Origin: Rhizobium leguminosarum
GTDB taxonomy: Bacteria > Pseudomonadota > Alphaproteobacteria > Rhizobiales > Rhizobiaceae
NCBI RefSeq assembly: GCF_002953715.1
Contig: NZ_CP025015.1
Location: forward strand, 493,387-557,386
Reading direction: 5' to 3'
Length of the DNA stretch: 64,000 nucleotides
This document shows positions 53,178 through 62,022 of this stretch, one piece after another (position 1 is the stretch's first letter; every line of letters begins with the position of its first letter). A program made the translations under genes and the position numbers. The notes under the pieces were generated by a model, which had not been told where the DNA came from, made no database searches, and worked only from the letters and a program-made list of their open reading frames with translations.

Positions 53178-53488
53178 TAACTTTTCTCCTTTTGCGACGG
53201 TGCAAGCCTCCCACTTGTCGCGCCGTTCTGACGCCACGAGGTACCGGTTGCCACCGTTCGGTTAGCCGGTACCACATGGGACATTGGACGATACGGCAGT
53301 TGCTTCTACGCGAAGCAGATCCACGTTCGTTGCATCGCCTAGGTCTATTCACCTCTCCCGAGTATTCAACTCTTTCTGATCTAAAGACGATGATTTTTGT
53401 AGAGAATTTTAGTCACACCTGCGCCGCCACGCGGAATGACCTTGCGACGTTCAGCGAAGTATCGAAAATCCGAGGGTCCATTAGCTGG
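53178..53488. other. Gap between traR and the end of the trb operon
   Basis: About 310 bases without a gene. It contains the promoter of traR and the 3' end of the trb transcript. No TGTAGGATTCACA copy was seen here. Confidence 0.5.
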
Positions 53489-54787
53489 TCAGCGGCCGCT
53501 ATAGACAGACGGAAAAACAATATCCTGATCGACCAGGACGTTGAACTTGTAGCCCGGTCGGATGCGAATCGTCGGCTGGACGTTCAGATTCTTCGAGGTC
53601 GTCTCCTCCGCTACCCGGCCGAATGATTCGGCAAAATTACGTCGTGCTGCATCCGAGGCGGTGTCCTGCGTCGCGAGCGTCGAACTCTCGGGCATAGACA
53701 TATCGATCCCGGTCCCGATGATTGCCACTAGCGCCGCCGAACCGAACGTCCTCCAGAGATGGCGGTCGGCCATGTCCTGGAAGCCGCCATATCCTTCGGC
53801 GTCCGTGCCGGCCATGCCGCCGATCTGCAGTGTAGACCCATTCGGAAATATGAGATCCGTCCAGACGACAAGAACGCGCTCCTGGCCGAAGGACATCTTG
53901 GAATCGTAACGGCCGAACAGCTTTGCGCCTTGCGGGATGAGAAGGCGATAGCCGGTGGCGCTGTCGTAGACATTCTGGCTGACCTGAGCTGTAATGCGCC
54001 CTGGCAGGTCGGAATTGAGGCCGGTGATCAATGTTGCCGGGATGACCGAACCGCGCTTCAATTCATTAGGTGACATCTGCGGCACGACCTGGTTTGGCAG
54101 GTAGCCGAGATCCTTGATGTCCTGGTTGAAGAAATCCTCTTTCGACGTCTGCCCGTTCTGATCGACGTTTTGTCCCATTAGTCCGGATTTCATGGCCGCG
54201 GCATAAAGGTCCGAGGCGCTGTTCGCCACGGCATTTGTCGGCTGGCGGCCGGTGTCATTGGTCGAGCTTGCAGCCTTCTCGACATCGGCGATGTCTACCT
54301 TGAGCGGCGAATCGAGCGCCGTGGAACGAGCTTGGAGACGCGCCATCCGCTGCCGCTGCGCCTCGTGCATATATTGTTCATCCTGCTCTCGCTTCAGGCG
54401 AGCCTTCCATTCCTCTTCGGATTCGAGCCTTTGTCTGCGATCTTGTCGGTCTGTTGGTTGGCGCTCGACGGACGGTTCCTGCTTTTCCTTATTCTCCACC
54501 AAGACGGGTGTCGGTTGAAACACCTCCTGCTTTTCTGGGTCACCGATAATACCGTCCGTGACACCCCGCTTAAGCTGGTCGCCGAAACTGGTCGCAGGGC
54601 TATTGGAAGCACCCTCGATGTCGCCACGATGGAAGGAAAGCCCGCGCAGCGACAGACCAATCACGACGACGCCGACGAACAGCACAATGACGATGATGGC
54701 GACGATGATCGGCAGGCGGTTGAGCCGGCGCATGCCATTCTGTTCGTCTGCCTGGCTGGACGTACCAAGCTGGAGCGACTGGACCAT
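53489..54787 (-). CDS. trbI: Mating-pair formation protein TrbI (VirB10-like)
   Basis: 432 residues from ATG 54787 (GGAG 6 bases upstream). A single membrane segment near 25-50 (IIVAIIVIVLFVGVVVIGLS), a charged linker with coiled-coil texture, and a C-terminal TrbI/VirB10 beta-barrel domain (GSVIPATLITGLNSDLPGRI, LLIPQGAKLFGRYD). It spans the envelope and links the inner-membrane complex to the outer-membrane core. Last gene of the trb operon. Confidence 0.95.
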   Translation of the reverse strand: MVQSLQLGTSSQADEQNGMRRLNRLPIIVAIIVIVLFVGVVVIGLSLRGLSFHRGDIEGASNSPATSFGDQLKRGVTDGIIGDPEKQEVFQPTPVLVENKEKQEPSVERQPTDRQDRRQRLESEEEWKARLKREQDEQYMHEAQRQRMARLQARSTALDSPLKVDIADVEKAASSTNDTGRQPTNAVANSASDLYAAAMKSGLMGQNVDQNGQTSKEDFFNQDIKDLGYLPNQVVPQMSPNELKRGSVIPATLITGLNSDLPGRITAQVSQNVYDSATGYRLLIPQGAKLFGRYDSKMSFGQERVLVVWTDLIFPNGSTLQIGGMAGTDAEGYGGFQDMADRHLWRTFGSAALVAIIGTGIDMSMPESSTLATQDTASDAARRNFAESFGRVAEETTSKNLNVQPTIRIRPGYKFNVLVDQDIVFPSVYSGR

Positions 54788-54788
54788 G

Positions 54789-55232
54789 TTAATCTCCGTT
54801 GCGCTGCATGATCGAAAGCGGACTAGCCGGCGTGGCGCCGGCCGCCGTCGGCGTGTAAGCGCGGCCGAGAGCGATGGATGACGTCGAAAGCCGCGCCAAA
54901 ACCTGCCCGTCAAAGCCCTCGATCGAACAGGAAAGCTCGATCGGCTTGACGTCTTTGGCGATCTTGCCGTCCGTGACGACCGTGTAACCCCACCCCTTCA
55001 GGGCGGCTTCGAGGGCGGTCGCGAAGTCCGACGTGTCCTTCTCCATTTTGATCGTGGTCGTAGCACCCGCCGGGCCGATCCGTTCAGCCAGACGGCTTGC
55101 CATGTCGCCGGCGATGGCGTTTGCAGCCGGTCCGGTGACGGCCACCGCGGGCGAGCTGGTGGTCAGTGCGTCGGCCGTTTGGCAGCCGGAGAGCAGCGCG
55201 GCCGCGCTGAAGAATGCAAATAGCTTCCGCAT
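54789..55232 (-). CDS. trbH: Mating-pair formation lipoprotein TrbH
   Basis: 147 residues. Lipoprotein signal with lipobox LLSGC at residue 17. The mature part includes DFATALEAALKGWGYTVVTD, as in TrbH. It starts 3 bases after trbG and ends 1 base before trbI, in an unbroken operon. Confidence 0.93.
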   Translation of the reverse strand: MRKLFAFFSAAALLSGCQTADALTTSSPAVAVTGPAANAIAGDMASRLAERIGPAGATTTIKMEKDTSDFATALEAALKGWGYTVVTDGKIAKDVKPIELSCSIEGFDGQVLARLSTSSIALGRAYTPTAAGATPASPLSIMQRNGD

Positions 55233-55235
55233 GGT

Positions 55236-56048
55236 TCAGCCTCCCCGCCGGATGGTGATCTTCTGCTGCCGCCAACCGACGCCGGAAACGAGGATCGCCT
55301 TGTCGATCGCATAGTCGACGGTCATCATGTCGTTCTTCATCCGGTAATTGACGATGCGATTTTGACCGCCGGAGACGACGAAGAGCACTGGTGCATCCTG
55401 ACCGGAGATCGACTTCGGGAACTGGATGTAGGTCTTCACCCCGTCAGAATAGACCCGCTTCGGTTTCCAGGGCGCGCTCCCGCTCACCGAGTAGGAGAAG
55501 TTCAGCTTGTCCGGCGCTGTGCCCGGAATGCCGCCCGTTTCGAGACGGGCGTTTATGTCGGCGAGCTTGGTGGACACGTCTTCCGGATATTCGAAGCCAA
55601 TGCGCGCCATGTACTGGCTGGGATGGGATTTGAGCTGGATGTGATAGGTTCGACGTGACGTGGTGACGACCATCGAGGTGAAAAGCCCTGGCTCAGATGG
55701 TTTGACGATGAGATGGATGGCCTGTCCGCCTGTCGCACCCGAGGTGGCCGGCTCTACCTTCCAGCGCACGGTGTCGCCGACGAGAACGTCGCGAACGATC
55801 TCGCCACCCTGAAGTTCGATGTCGCAGACCTGTAAAGGCGAGCAGACGACGGAAGGTTGCGTTTCGCCGAACAAGAAGATCACCTTTCCGTCCGGTCCAG
55901 TCGTGACCAGTCCCGGCGTGCCGCGCCACTTCCTGGAAAGATTTGTTCCTTTCACCTCGTTGCTCGTCATGCTTTGCGCCTGCGCGCCCGCCGCAAGCAA
56001 GAGTCCGGCTATGCAGCCGGCGGCTGCGATCAATCCCGTTTTTTTCAT
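55236..56048 (-). CDS. trbG: Mating-pair formation protein TrbG (VirB9-like)
   Basis: 270 residues with a Sec signal (GLIAAAGCIAGLLLAAGAQA). The VirB9-type domain shows VICSPLQVCDIEL-like VVCSPLQVCDIELQGGE, HLIVKPSEPGL and the C-terminal KTYIQFPKSI and VNYRMKNDMMTVDYAI. It forms part of the outer-membrane core of the secretion channel with TrbI. Confidence 0.95.
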   Translation of the reverse strand: MKKTGLIAAAGCIAGLLLAAGAQAQSMTSNEVKGTNLSRKWRGTPGLVTTGPDGKVIFLFGETQPSVVCSPLQVCDIELQGGEIVRDVLVGDTVRWKVEPATSGATGGQAIHLIVKPSEPGLFTSMVVTTSRRTYHIQLKSHPSQYMARIGFEYPEDVSTKLADINARLETGGIPGTAPDKLNFSYSVSGSAPWKPKRVYSDGVKTYIQFPKSISGQDAPVLFVVSGGQNRIVNYRMKNDMMTVDYAIDKAILVSGVGWRQQKITIRRGG

Positions 56049-56065
56049 TGAAAGTATCCCTGCCC

Positions 56066-56728
56066 TTAAAGCTGTGCCGTCCAGTCGAAATCCCGGACAT
56101 AGAGGCCGATCGGATTGAGGCGGATCGTCGCCTCATCCTGTGGCGCGGTGAGCGTCACAGTCGCGATGCCGCGGAAACGACGCGTACCGATCTCCTTGCC
56201 CTTTCGGTCCCGCTCGTATTCCGTCCAGTCGATCTGATAGGTTTGGTTCGAAAGCGCGACAATGTTGTTGACCTCGATGGCAACCGTCGAAGACTTCGCC
56301 TTCTCGAACGGGGAGTTGCCCCGGAACCAGGCGTTGACCTTCTCGGTCGATGGGTCGGACGTGCGCAGAAGGGCGTAGGTGCGGTCGATGTATTGTTTCT
56401 GGACCACTGCGTCCGGCGTGATCGAGCGAAAGCTCGTGACGAAGTTGCCAAGTGTGGCGCGTACCACGCGGACATCGGCATACTCGATCTGCTCGGGGAA
56501 GCCTGCCGTGACTGCCGTCCCGAGCTTGTCGACCTCGACGATGTAAGGCACCAGCCTCACCTGCGTGCTCAAATACATCGCGTAGGTGAAGCCGATGACG
56601 GCCATGACCAGACCGAGGACACCCACGATGCGCCATGCGGCTGCGGCCTTCACATAGGAGCCATAGCGTTCGCTCCATTCCTGGCGGGCGGCAAGATATG
56701 GGTTTTCCGGGGCGCGGTTCGCTGCCAT
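56066..56728 (-). CDS. trbF: Mating-pair formation protein TrbF (VirB8-like)
   Basis: 220 residues. One membrane segment near 35-55 (IVGVLGLVMAVIGFTYAMYL) and a periplasmic VirB8 domain (YVKAAAAW before it; ITPDAVVQKQYIDRTYALLR, FRGIATVTLT after). It nucleates assembly of the channel at the inner membrane. Confidence 0.95.
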   Translation of the reverse strand: MAANRAPENPYLAARQEWSERYGSYVKAAAAWRIVGVLGLVMAVIGFTYAMYLSTQVRLVPYIVEVDKLGTAVTAGFPEQIEYADVRVVRATLGNFVTSFRSITPDAVVQKQYIDRTYALLRTSDPSTEKVNAWFRGNSPFEKAKSSTVAIEVNNIVALSNQTYQIDWTEYERDRKGKEIGTRRFRGIATVTLTAPQDEATIRLNPIGLYVRDFDWTAQL

Positions 56729-56748
56729 TTATTCTTCCCTTGTCTCCA

Positions 56749-57936
56749 TTACGGTTTGTCGTTGCGTTCGGGAGGAGGCTTCGGTCCGCTATAGCCCCCG
56801 CGCTGCTCATCGAGCTTGGCATTGGCAAGTCCGAGAATGGACCCCGCATAGGCGCCGGGAGAGCCGATTGCCTTTTCCTTCGCGGCTGATCCGGCTGCTT
56901 GCGCGCCGGAACTGAAGCCCGCGCCGATGCCGCGAAGAGTGGCACCTGCAACGGATGAGCCGCCAGCTCGTGCGGCTTGCGCGGCCGCAAAGCCCGCGCC
57001 AGCAGCGCCGGCGGCGAGGAAGCCAGCGCCTGCGGCGAAAGACGCCGCCTGTCCGCCGTGTCGGATTGCCTCCATACCACCGGAGACAGATACGCCCTGG
57101 ACGACACCCTGCATGATGTTCGGGACGTACATCGCGATAATGAAAACAACGACGGCAATTCCAGCGATGGCAAGAGCGGTTTGAAACTGGTCGCCGATAT
57201 CGGGCTGGTTGGCGAGGCCGATCAGCACTTCCGAACCAATGCGAGAGATCATCACAAGGGCCATGACCTTCATCCCGACGGAGAAGGCGTAGACCAGGTA
57301 GCGGACTGCAAAATCCTTGGTGAACGACGATCCACCAAGGCCGAGCATGATCATGCCGGCCAGCAGCCCGATATACATTTCGACCATGACCGACACGAAA
57401 ATCGCTGCGACCAGAGAAAATGCGATGACTGTCACGACCATCGCGAACGCTGCCGAGATTGCGAGAGCATTGTCTTCGAAGAGGCCGAACTGTACCTTTT
57501 CCGACATTTTCGTTGCAACTGCGAGCCCGGCGTTGAACACGTCAGCTGGTGATGCCGTCCCTCCTCCGGCGCCGATTTGGAAGAGACTGTCTGCGACCGC
57601 CTTGGCGAAGGTGGGTCCCTGCGCTAGCACAAACGCGAAGAAGCCCACAAACATGATCCGCCGCACCAGTTCGGCGAACCAGCTATCCAGCGAGGCTGAC
57701 TGGATGGCCAGCCAGACGGCCGCTATGCCGATCTCGATCGTTGCGAGGATCCAGAACAGAGATCTCGCAGCGTCCATGACGGTGCTTTCCCACCCCTTCG
57801 CGGCGGTAGTGATCTGGCTCTGGAGGGAGGTCAAAACTGACCCTTCTTGCGCAAGCGCCGGCTGGGTTGCCATCACCGCGAACGCGGCAACGAGCATGGC
57901 GATCCGTAGCTGATGAAGTCTCGTCATGGTTGGCAT
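56749..57936 (-). CDS. trbL: Mating-pair formation protein TrbL (VirB6-like)
   Basis: 395 residues: signal-like N-terminus (LVAAFAVMATQPALA), five to six membrane segments through about residue 290, then a glycine/alanine-rich cytoplasmic tail. Polytopic inner-membrane channel component. ATG 57936 is used; an in-frame ATG three codons on (57927) is equally possible. Confidence 0.95.
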   Translation of the reverse strand: MPTMTRLHQLRIAMLVAAFAVMATQPALAQEGSVLTSLQSQITTAAKGWESTVMDAARSLFWILATIEIGIAAVWLAIQSASLDSWFAELVRRIMFVGFFAFVLAQGPTFAKAVADSLFQIGAGGGTASPADVFNAGLAVATKMSEKVQFGLFEDNALAISAAFAMVVTVIAFSLVAAIFVSVMVEMYIGLLAGMIMLGLGGSSFTKDFAVRYLVYAFSVGMKVMALVMISRIGSEVLIGLANQPDIGDQFQTALAIAGIAVVVFIIAMYVPNIMQGVVQGVSVSGGMEAIRHGGQAASFAAGAGFLAAGAAGAGFAAAQAARAGGSSVAGATLRGIGAGFSSGAQAAGSAAKEKAIGSPGAYAGSILGLANAKLDEQRGGYSGPKPPPERNDKP

Positions 57937-57940
57937 GCGA

Positions 57941-58114
57941 TCACCATTCGACCTTCATCTTTTCGCCGCCCGATGTGGGATACTCATTCGATGAACCAAA
58001 AAACTTCTCCCGGCGCTCCCATGCGGCCTGTTTTTCCGAGATGAGCAACCATAGGCCGGTGCCGCCGACAGCGAGACTCGTCGCGATCGCGACTAGGGTC
58101 AGTTTCGTTTTCAC
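57941..58114 (-). CDS. trbK: Entry-exclusion protein TrbK
   Basis: 57 residues from GTG 58114, overlapping the trbJ stop as GTGA. Reads (M)KTKLTLVAIATSLAVGGTGL, a membrane or signal segment, then WERREKFFGSSNEYPTSGGE. The C-terminal TSGGEKMKVEW is typical and is echoed at the TrbJ C-terminus. Unlike RP4 TrbK no lipobox cysteine is present. It would limit re-entry of the same plasmid. Short enough to be missed by gene callers. Confidence 0.85.
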   Translation of the reverse strand: MKTKLTLVAIATSLAVGGTGLWLLISEKQAAWERREKFFGSSNEYPTSGGEKMKVEW

Positions 58115-58908
58115 CACTCCACCTTCATCTTTTCGCCGCCTGAGGTGGAAGGAGCCGTCGCACTGAAGAATTTTTCCCGCCGCGCCTGTGCCAGATCCTT
58201 GTCGGTCTGTTCGGTCTGCAGCCAGGTTCCCATCATGGTCATCTGTTGGGAGACGAGACCGCGAAGCTTCTGCATTTGCGCGACTTGCTGAGCGGCGATC
58301 TCGTGGCCGACCTGCAAAGCCTTCATCTGCCCGTCAGCCGTTTCGGACATCGACCGCAGCGAGGACATCGTATCCTCCTCGCTATCGAACTGGTCGGCCG
58401 TGAGGCTCGCCGCCTTCAGCGAGCTGGCGATCGTGTCACGGTTGGTGTTTGACCAGGACTGATAGGTCGAGGAGAACGTCGTGTTGTCCGGCAAATTCGT
58501 CTTGAGATCGGCATAGCTCTGAAAGCGTTGCTGAAGAACGTCGTCCGCATTTCCCATCGAAAAAGCGATGCCCTGTCCCTGGTCGATGATACTGCGTAAC
58601 TGGTTGATATCGCTTTCGACCTGCCCCCAGACATGGTCAGGAAGCTGCGCGGTGTTTTGCAGCATGTTCTCGTAGATCTTGAGCTGGTTCTGAATCTGCT
58701 CTGCAAGCTGGCTGATCTGGGTCAGCTGATTGTCGACCTGGATGCCGGAGCTTTTCATGAGGTCCACGAGCTGCGCATTGTTGGCGAGCTGCGTCCATTC
58801 GGTCGCGGCGCCGGTGGCTGCACCGGCTTGCACTGAGCCTGCGCCTCCAATCGTGAGAGCGGCGGCCGCCAAGCCGGCGAACCATCTATTTGAGCAGCGA
58901 TTCGGCAT
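58111..58908 (-). CDS. trbJ: Mating-pair formation protein TrbJ (VirB5-like)
   Basis: 265 residues from ATG 58908 (GAGGAG 6 bases upstream). Signal peptide (WFAGLAAAALTIGGAGSVQA), then a long helical body (QLTQISQLAEQIQNQLKIYE, VGHEIAAQQVAQMQKLRGL) as in VirB5/TrbJ pilus-tip proteins. The last residues STSGGEKMKVEW nearly duplicate the TrbK C-terminus. It overlaps the end of trbE by 23 bases. Confidence 0.93.
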   Translation of the reverse strand: MPNRCSNRWFAGLAAAALTIGGAGSVQAGAATGAATEWTQLANNAQLVDLMKSSGIQVDNQLTQISQLAEQIQNQLKIYENMLQNTAQLPDHVWGQVESDINQLRSIIDQGQGIAFSMGNADDVLQQRFQSYADLKTNLPDNTTFSSTYQSWSNTNRDTIASSLKAASLTADQFDSEEDTMSSLRSMSETADGQMKALQVGHEIAAQQVAQMQKLRGLVSQQMTMMGTWLQTEQTDKDLAQARREKFFSATAPSTSGGEKMKVEW

Positions 58909-61336
58909 CTTGAACTCCTCTCGTTTCAAGCCAGTGGATCGGCCAGTCGTGGCCATGTTCGGATTTCAGTGTGCGGATGCGTTTGAGGTCCTCTTTGCCC
59001 GACGCGCCGACAAAGCTCAGGGCGACTGGCCCAAGCGACATGTTGAAGAGCCGCCGGCCTTCCGGCGTGGCGACGTAGTATTCTCGCTTCGGAATGGCGG
59101 TTGCGACGATCTCGATCTGCCGCTCGTTGAAACCGATGCGCTCGTAAAATTCACGTGTCCCAGGCTCGCGGGCGGCACCGTTCGGAAGGCAAATCTTGGT
59201 CGGGCAGGATTCCTTCAGCACGTCGATAATCCCGGACCGTTCGGCATCCGAGATCGATTGGGTCGCGAGAACGACAGCGCAATTCGCCTTGCGCAGCACC
59301 TTGAGCCACTCGCGAATCTTGTCGCGGAACACAGGGTGGCCGAGCATCAGCCACGCCTCGTCGAGCACGATCAGACTGGGAGACCCATCCAAACGCTTCT
59401 CGATCCTGCGGAACAGGTAGGTCAGCACCGGCACGAGATTGCGCTCACCCATATTCATCAGCTGCTCGATCTCGAAGGTCTGGAAGGCCCCGAGCGTGAG
59501 GCCATCTTCTTCCGCATCAAGGAGCTGCCCCATCGGGCCATCGACGGTGTAGTGATGCAGTGAGTCCTTGATCTCCCGCAGCTGCACGCCGCTGACGAAA
59601 TCTGAGAGCGATCGACCAGAGGCGCTCGCCATCAGTCCGACCTGCCGAGAGATGGCGTTACGATGATCGGGTGTGATGGTGACGCCCTGCAGACCGACCA
59701 GCATCTCGATCCATTCCGTCGCCCAAGCCCGGTCGGCATCACTTTTGAGTTCGGAGAGTGGGCAGAAGGCCAATGCCCTCCCCTCTTCCACACTGTCGCC
59801 GCCGATCTCATAGTGATCGCCGCCGGCTGCGAGCGTCAGGGGTAGAAGTGAACTGCCTTTGTCAAAGGCGAAGATCTGCGCATGTTCGTACCGGCGAAAC
59901 TGTGCGGCGATCAGGGCGAGCAACGTCGACTTGCCAGAACCGGTCGGACCGAAGATCAGCGTGTGGCCGACATCATCGACGTGCAGGTTCAGACGAAACG
60001 CTGTCGATCCGCTCGCAACCTGCATCAAGGGCGGGGAATTCGGCGGATAAAAAGGGCATGGCGCGACAGGATTTCCGGACCAGACCGAGTTCAGCGGAAT
60101 CAAGTCGGCGAGATTGCTGGTGTTGATCAGCGGCTCACGGATGTTGCAATACCAGTTGCCCGGCAAGCTGCCGAGATAGGCGTCGGTGGCGTTGAGCGTT
60201 TCGATCCGCGCTCCGAAACCTTCCGCCTGGATCAGCCGCCGGATCGCTTCGGCCTTCTCCTGGAGTGCTTCGCGATCGCTGCCGAATAGCACGACCACCG
60301 GTGTGTAATAGCCATAGGCAACCAGCTGCGACGAGGCCCGCGCGATGGCATCCTCGGTCTCGACCACCATAGTCATCGCGTCTTGGTCGACGGATCGACT
60401 TTGTGTCTGGAATATCTGGTCGAAGAACGGTCGGACCTTCTGCTGCCATTTCTTGCGTGTGCGTTCGAGCTTCCGTCGAGCTTCCTCGGCATCGAGAAAG
60501 ATGAAACGTGACGACCACCGATAGGTCAGCGGCATAAGATCAAGGCTGTTCAGAATACCCGGCCAGCTTTCGACCGGCAGACCGTCGATCGCAACGACGC
60601 CGAGGAAACGGCTTTCGACCTTTGGCGTCAGGCCGTGCTCAAGCTCCGCGGTGGCGATCCAGTCGAGATACATGGGAACATCGGGAAGCCGGATTGGATG
60701 GCTTTCGCCGGTGGTGCAGAAACGGGCGAACTGGAGCAGCTCGTCATATCGGGCAATTCGCTCCCCTCCCCTTTCGACCGTTTCGCGGGTTTCCATTCGC
60801 CGGATCGAAAGTGTGTTGGCAAAATACTGCTCAAGCTCGCGCACCGCGTTCTTGAACACGAAGAGCACCGTGTCCGCGTAGGACTTCTTCCGGCTCTCCT
60901 CATCCGAATAGATGTATTTGCTGAGTGCAGTCTTCTTGGACTCAAGTGGCCGGTAGGTCAGGATTAGTGCATGCTTGCTCTCGAAATGCCCCTGCTCTCG
61001 CGCGAAATGCGCCCGACGCTCGGCATCGATTGCGCGGGTCACCGGGTCGGGGAAATGGCATCGATCTTCTGATGGATAGTCGACTGTCGGAATACGGATG
61101 GCCTCGACCTGGATCATCCAGCCGCTTCCGAGCCGCGACAGAACGGCATTGATCTGCCTCGACAGCTCGTTGCGCTCGAGGTCGGTCGCACTTTCGGAAT
61201 CCGGTCCTGCGAAGTACCAGCCGGCCATCAGGCTTCCGTCCTTCAAGAGGAGGACACCATTGTCGACCAGGCCGGCATAAGGAACGAGATCGGCGAAGGA
61301 CGGGCCGGTCACCCGGAACCGTTTGAGAGCTACCAT
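58886..61336 (-). CDS. trbE: Conjugal ATPase TrbE (VirB4-like)
   Basis: 816 residues. N-terminal CagE/VirB4 domain and a C-terminal ATPase with Walker A FGPTGSGKSTLLALI at about 460 and Walker B LIVLDEAWLMLG near 660, followed by ATQSISDAERS. It is the universal T4SS energy-providing ATPase at the inner membrane. Full length. Confidence 0.96.
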   Translation of the reverse strand: MVALKRFRVTGPSFADLVPYAGLVDNGVLLLKDGSLMAGWYFAGPDSESATDLERNELSRQINAVLSRLGSGWMIQVEAIRIPTVDYPSEDRCHFPDPVTRAIDAERRAHFAREQGHFESKHALILTYRPLESKKTALSKYIYSDEESRKKSYADTVLFVFKNAVRELEQYFANTLSIRRMETRETVERGGERIARYDELLQFARFCTTGESHPIRLPDVPMYLDWIATAELEHGLTPKVESRFLGVVAIDGLPVESWPGILNSLDLMPLTYRWSSRFIFLDAEEARRKLERTRKKWQQKVRPFFDQIFQTQSRSVDQDAMTMVVETEDAIARASSQLVAYGYYTPVVVLFGSDREALQEKAEAIRRLIQAEGFGARIETLNATDAYLGSLPGNWYCNIREPLINTSNLADLIPLNSVWSGNPVAPCPFYPPNSPPLMQVASGSTAFRLNLHVDDVGHTLIFGPTGSGKSTLLALIAAQFRRYEHAQIFAFDKGSSLLPLTLAAGGDHYEIGGDSVEEGRALAFCPLSELKSDADRAWATEWIEMLVGLQGVTITPDHRNAISRQVGLMASASGRSLSDFVSGVQLREIKDSLHHYTVDGPMGQLLDAEEDGLTLGAFQTFEIEQLMNMGERNLVPVLTYLFRRIEKRLDGSPSLIVLDEAWLMLGHPVFRDKIREWLKVLRKANCAVVLATQSISDAERSGIIDVLKESCPTKICLPNGAAREPGTREFYERIGFNERQIEIVATAIPKREYYVATPEGRRLFNMSLGPVALSFVGASGKEDLKRIRTLKSEHGHDWPIHWLETRGVQDAESLLK

Positions 61337-61346
61337 GGCTGTCTCC

Positions 61347-61646
61347 TCAGTACCGTCGCCACGGCGAAGTGGTCGCCTTGTAATAGGGCTTGTAGGAAAT
61401 GTGCCTGATATAGACTTGCCGCATCAGTGGGTCGGACTTCGCCATCATCCTGAGCAGCCCGACGATCATGACCCAGACAGCGACGCCGAAGAGCGCCGAA
61501 TAGGCCGTAAGCACGACGAAGATCAGGATCACGGCTGCAAGACCGGTGATCAGGACCAGCTCCCGGTCGGCGCCCATTAGCAGGTTCGGGCGGGAGAGCG
61601 CGCGATGGATGCGATTGCGTCGCAAGCCGGACACGGACTCAGCCAT
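61347..61646 (-). CDS. trbD: Mating-pair formation protein TrbD (VirB3-like)
   Basis: 99 residues from ATG 61646 (GGAGGGGAGGGAG upstream). RIHRALSRPNLLMGADRELV precedes two membrane segments (LITGLAAVILIFVVLTAYSA and a second just after). Small inner-membrane partner of TrbE. It overlaps trbC by 8 bases. Confidence 0.95.
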   Translation of the reverse strand: MAESVSGLRRNRIHRALSRPNLLMGADRELVLITGLAAVILIFVVLTAYSALFGVAVWVMIVGLLRMMAKSDPLMRQVYIRHISYKPYYKATTSPWRRY

Positions 61647-62022
61647 GATCTCCCTCCCCTCCTTTGTTCGAACCAATTGACGTGATCTGCTCGTCGGTCA
61701 GTCCGATCGAAGCGCCGGTCGCACCGAACAGGCCGACAATGTTGGTGGCGCCGAGCAGGATGCCGGCGACAAGAACGACGTACACAAGTCGCCGCGCGAA
61801 ATCGTTGAGCTCGCCGCCGAAGATGAGCATGCCGCCGGCGATGGCCACGGCTGCAAGCGCGATCGCACCCGCGACCGGGCCGGTTATCGACTCCTGAATC
61901 TGCTGCAGTGGCCCTTCCCATGGGAGGCTGCCGCCGGAACTGGCGAGCGCCGGCGCGACAGAGGCCAGAACGATTGGCGCCGCCACGAGCGCAGCGGCGA
62001 TGAGGGTATGCTTACGCGACAT
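61639..62022 (-). CDS. trbC: Conjugative pilin TrbC (VirB2-like)
   Basis: 127 residues from ATG 62022 (AGGAGG 6 bases upstream). Long signal peptide ending PALASSGGSLPWE, then two hydrophobic helices (GAIALAAVAIAGGMLIFGGE; YVVLVAGILLGATNIVGLFG). The major pilin; in related systems it is processed by TraF. It overlaps trbB by 11 bases. Confidence 0.95.
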   Translation of the reverse strand: MSRKHTLIAAALVAAPIVLASVAPALASSGGSLPWEGPLQQIQESITGPVAGAIALAAVAIAGGMLIFGGELNDFARRLVYVVLVAGILLGATNIVGLFGATGASIGLTDEQITSIGSNKGGEGDHG

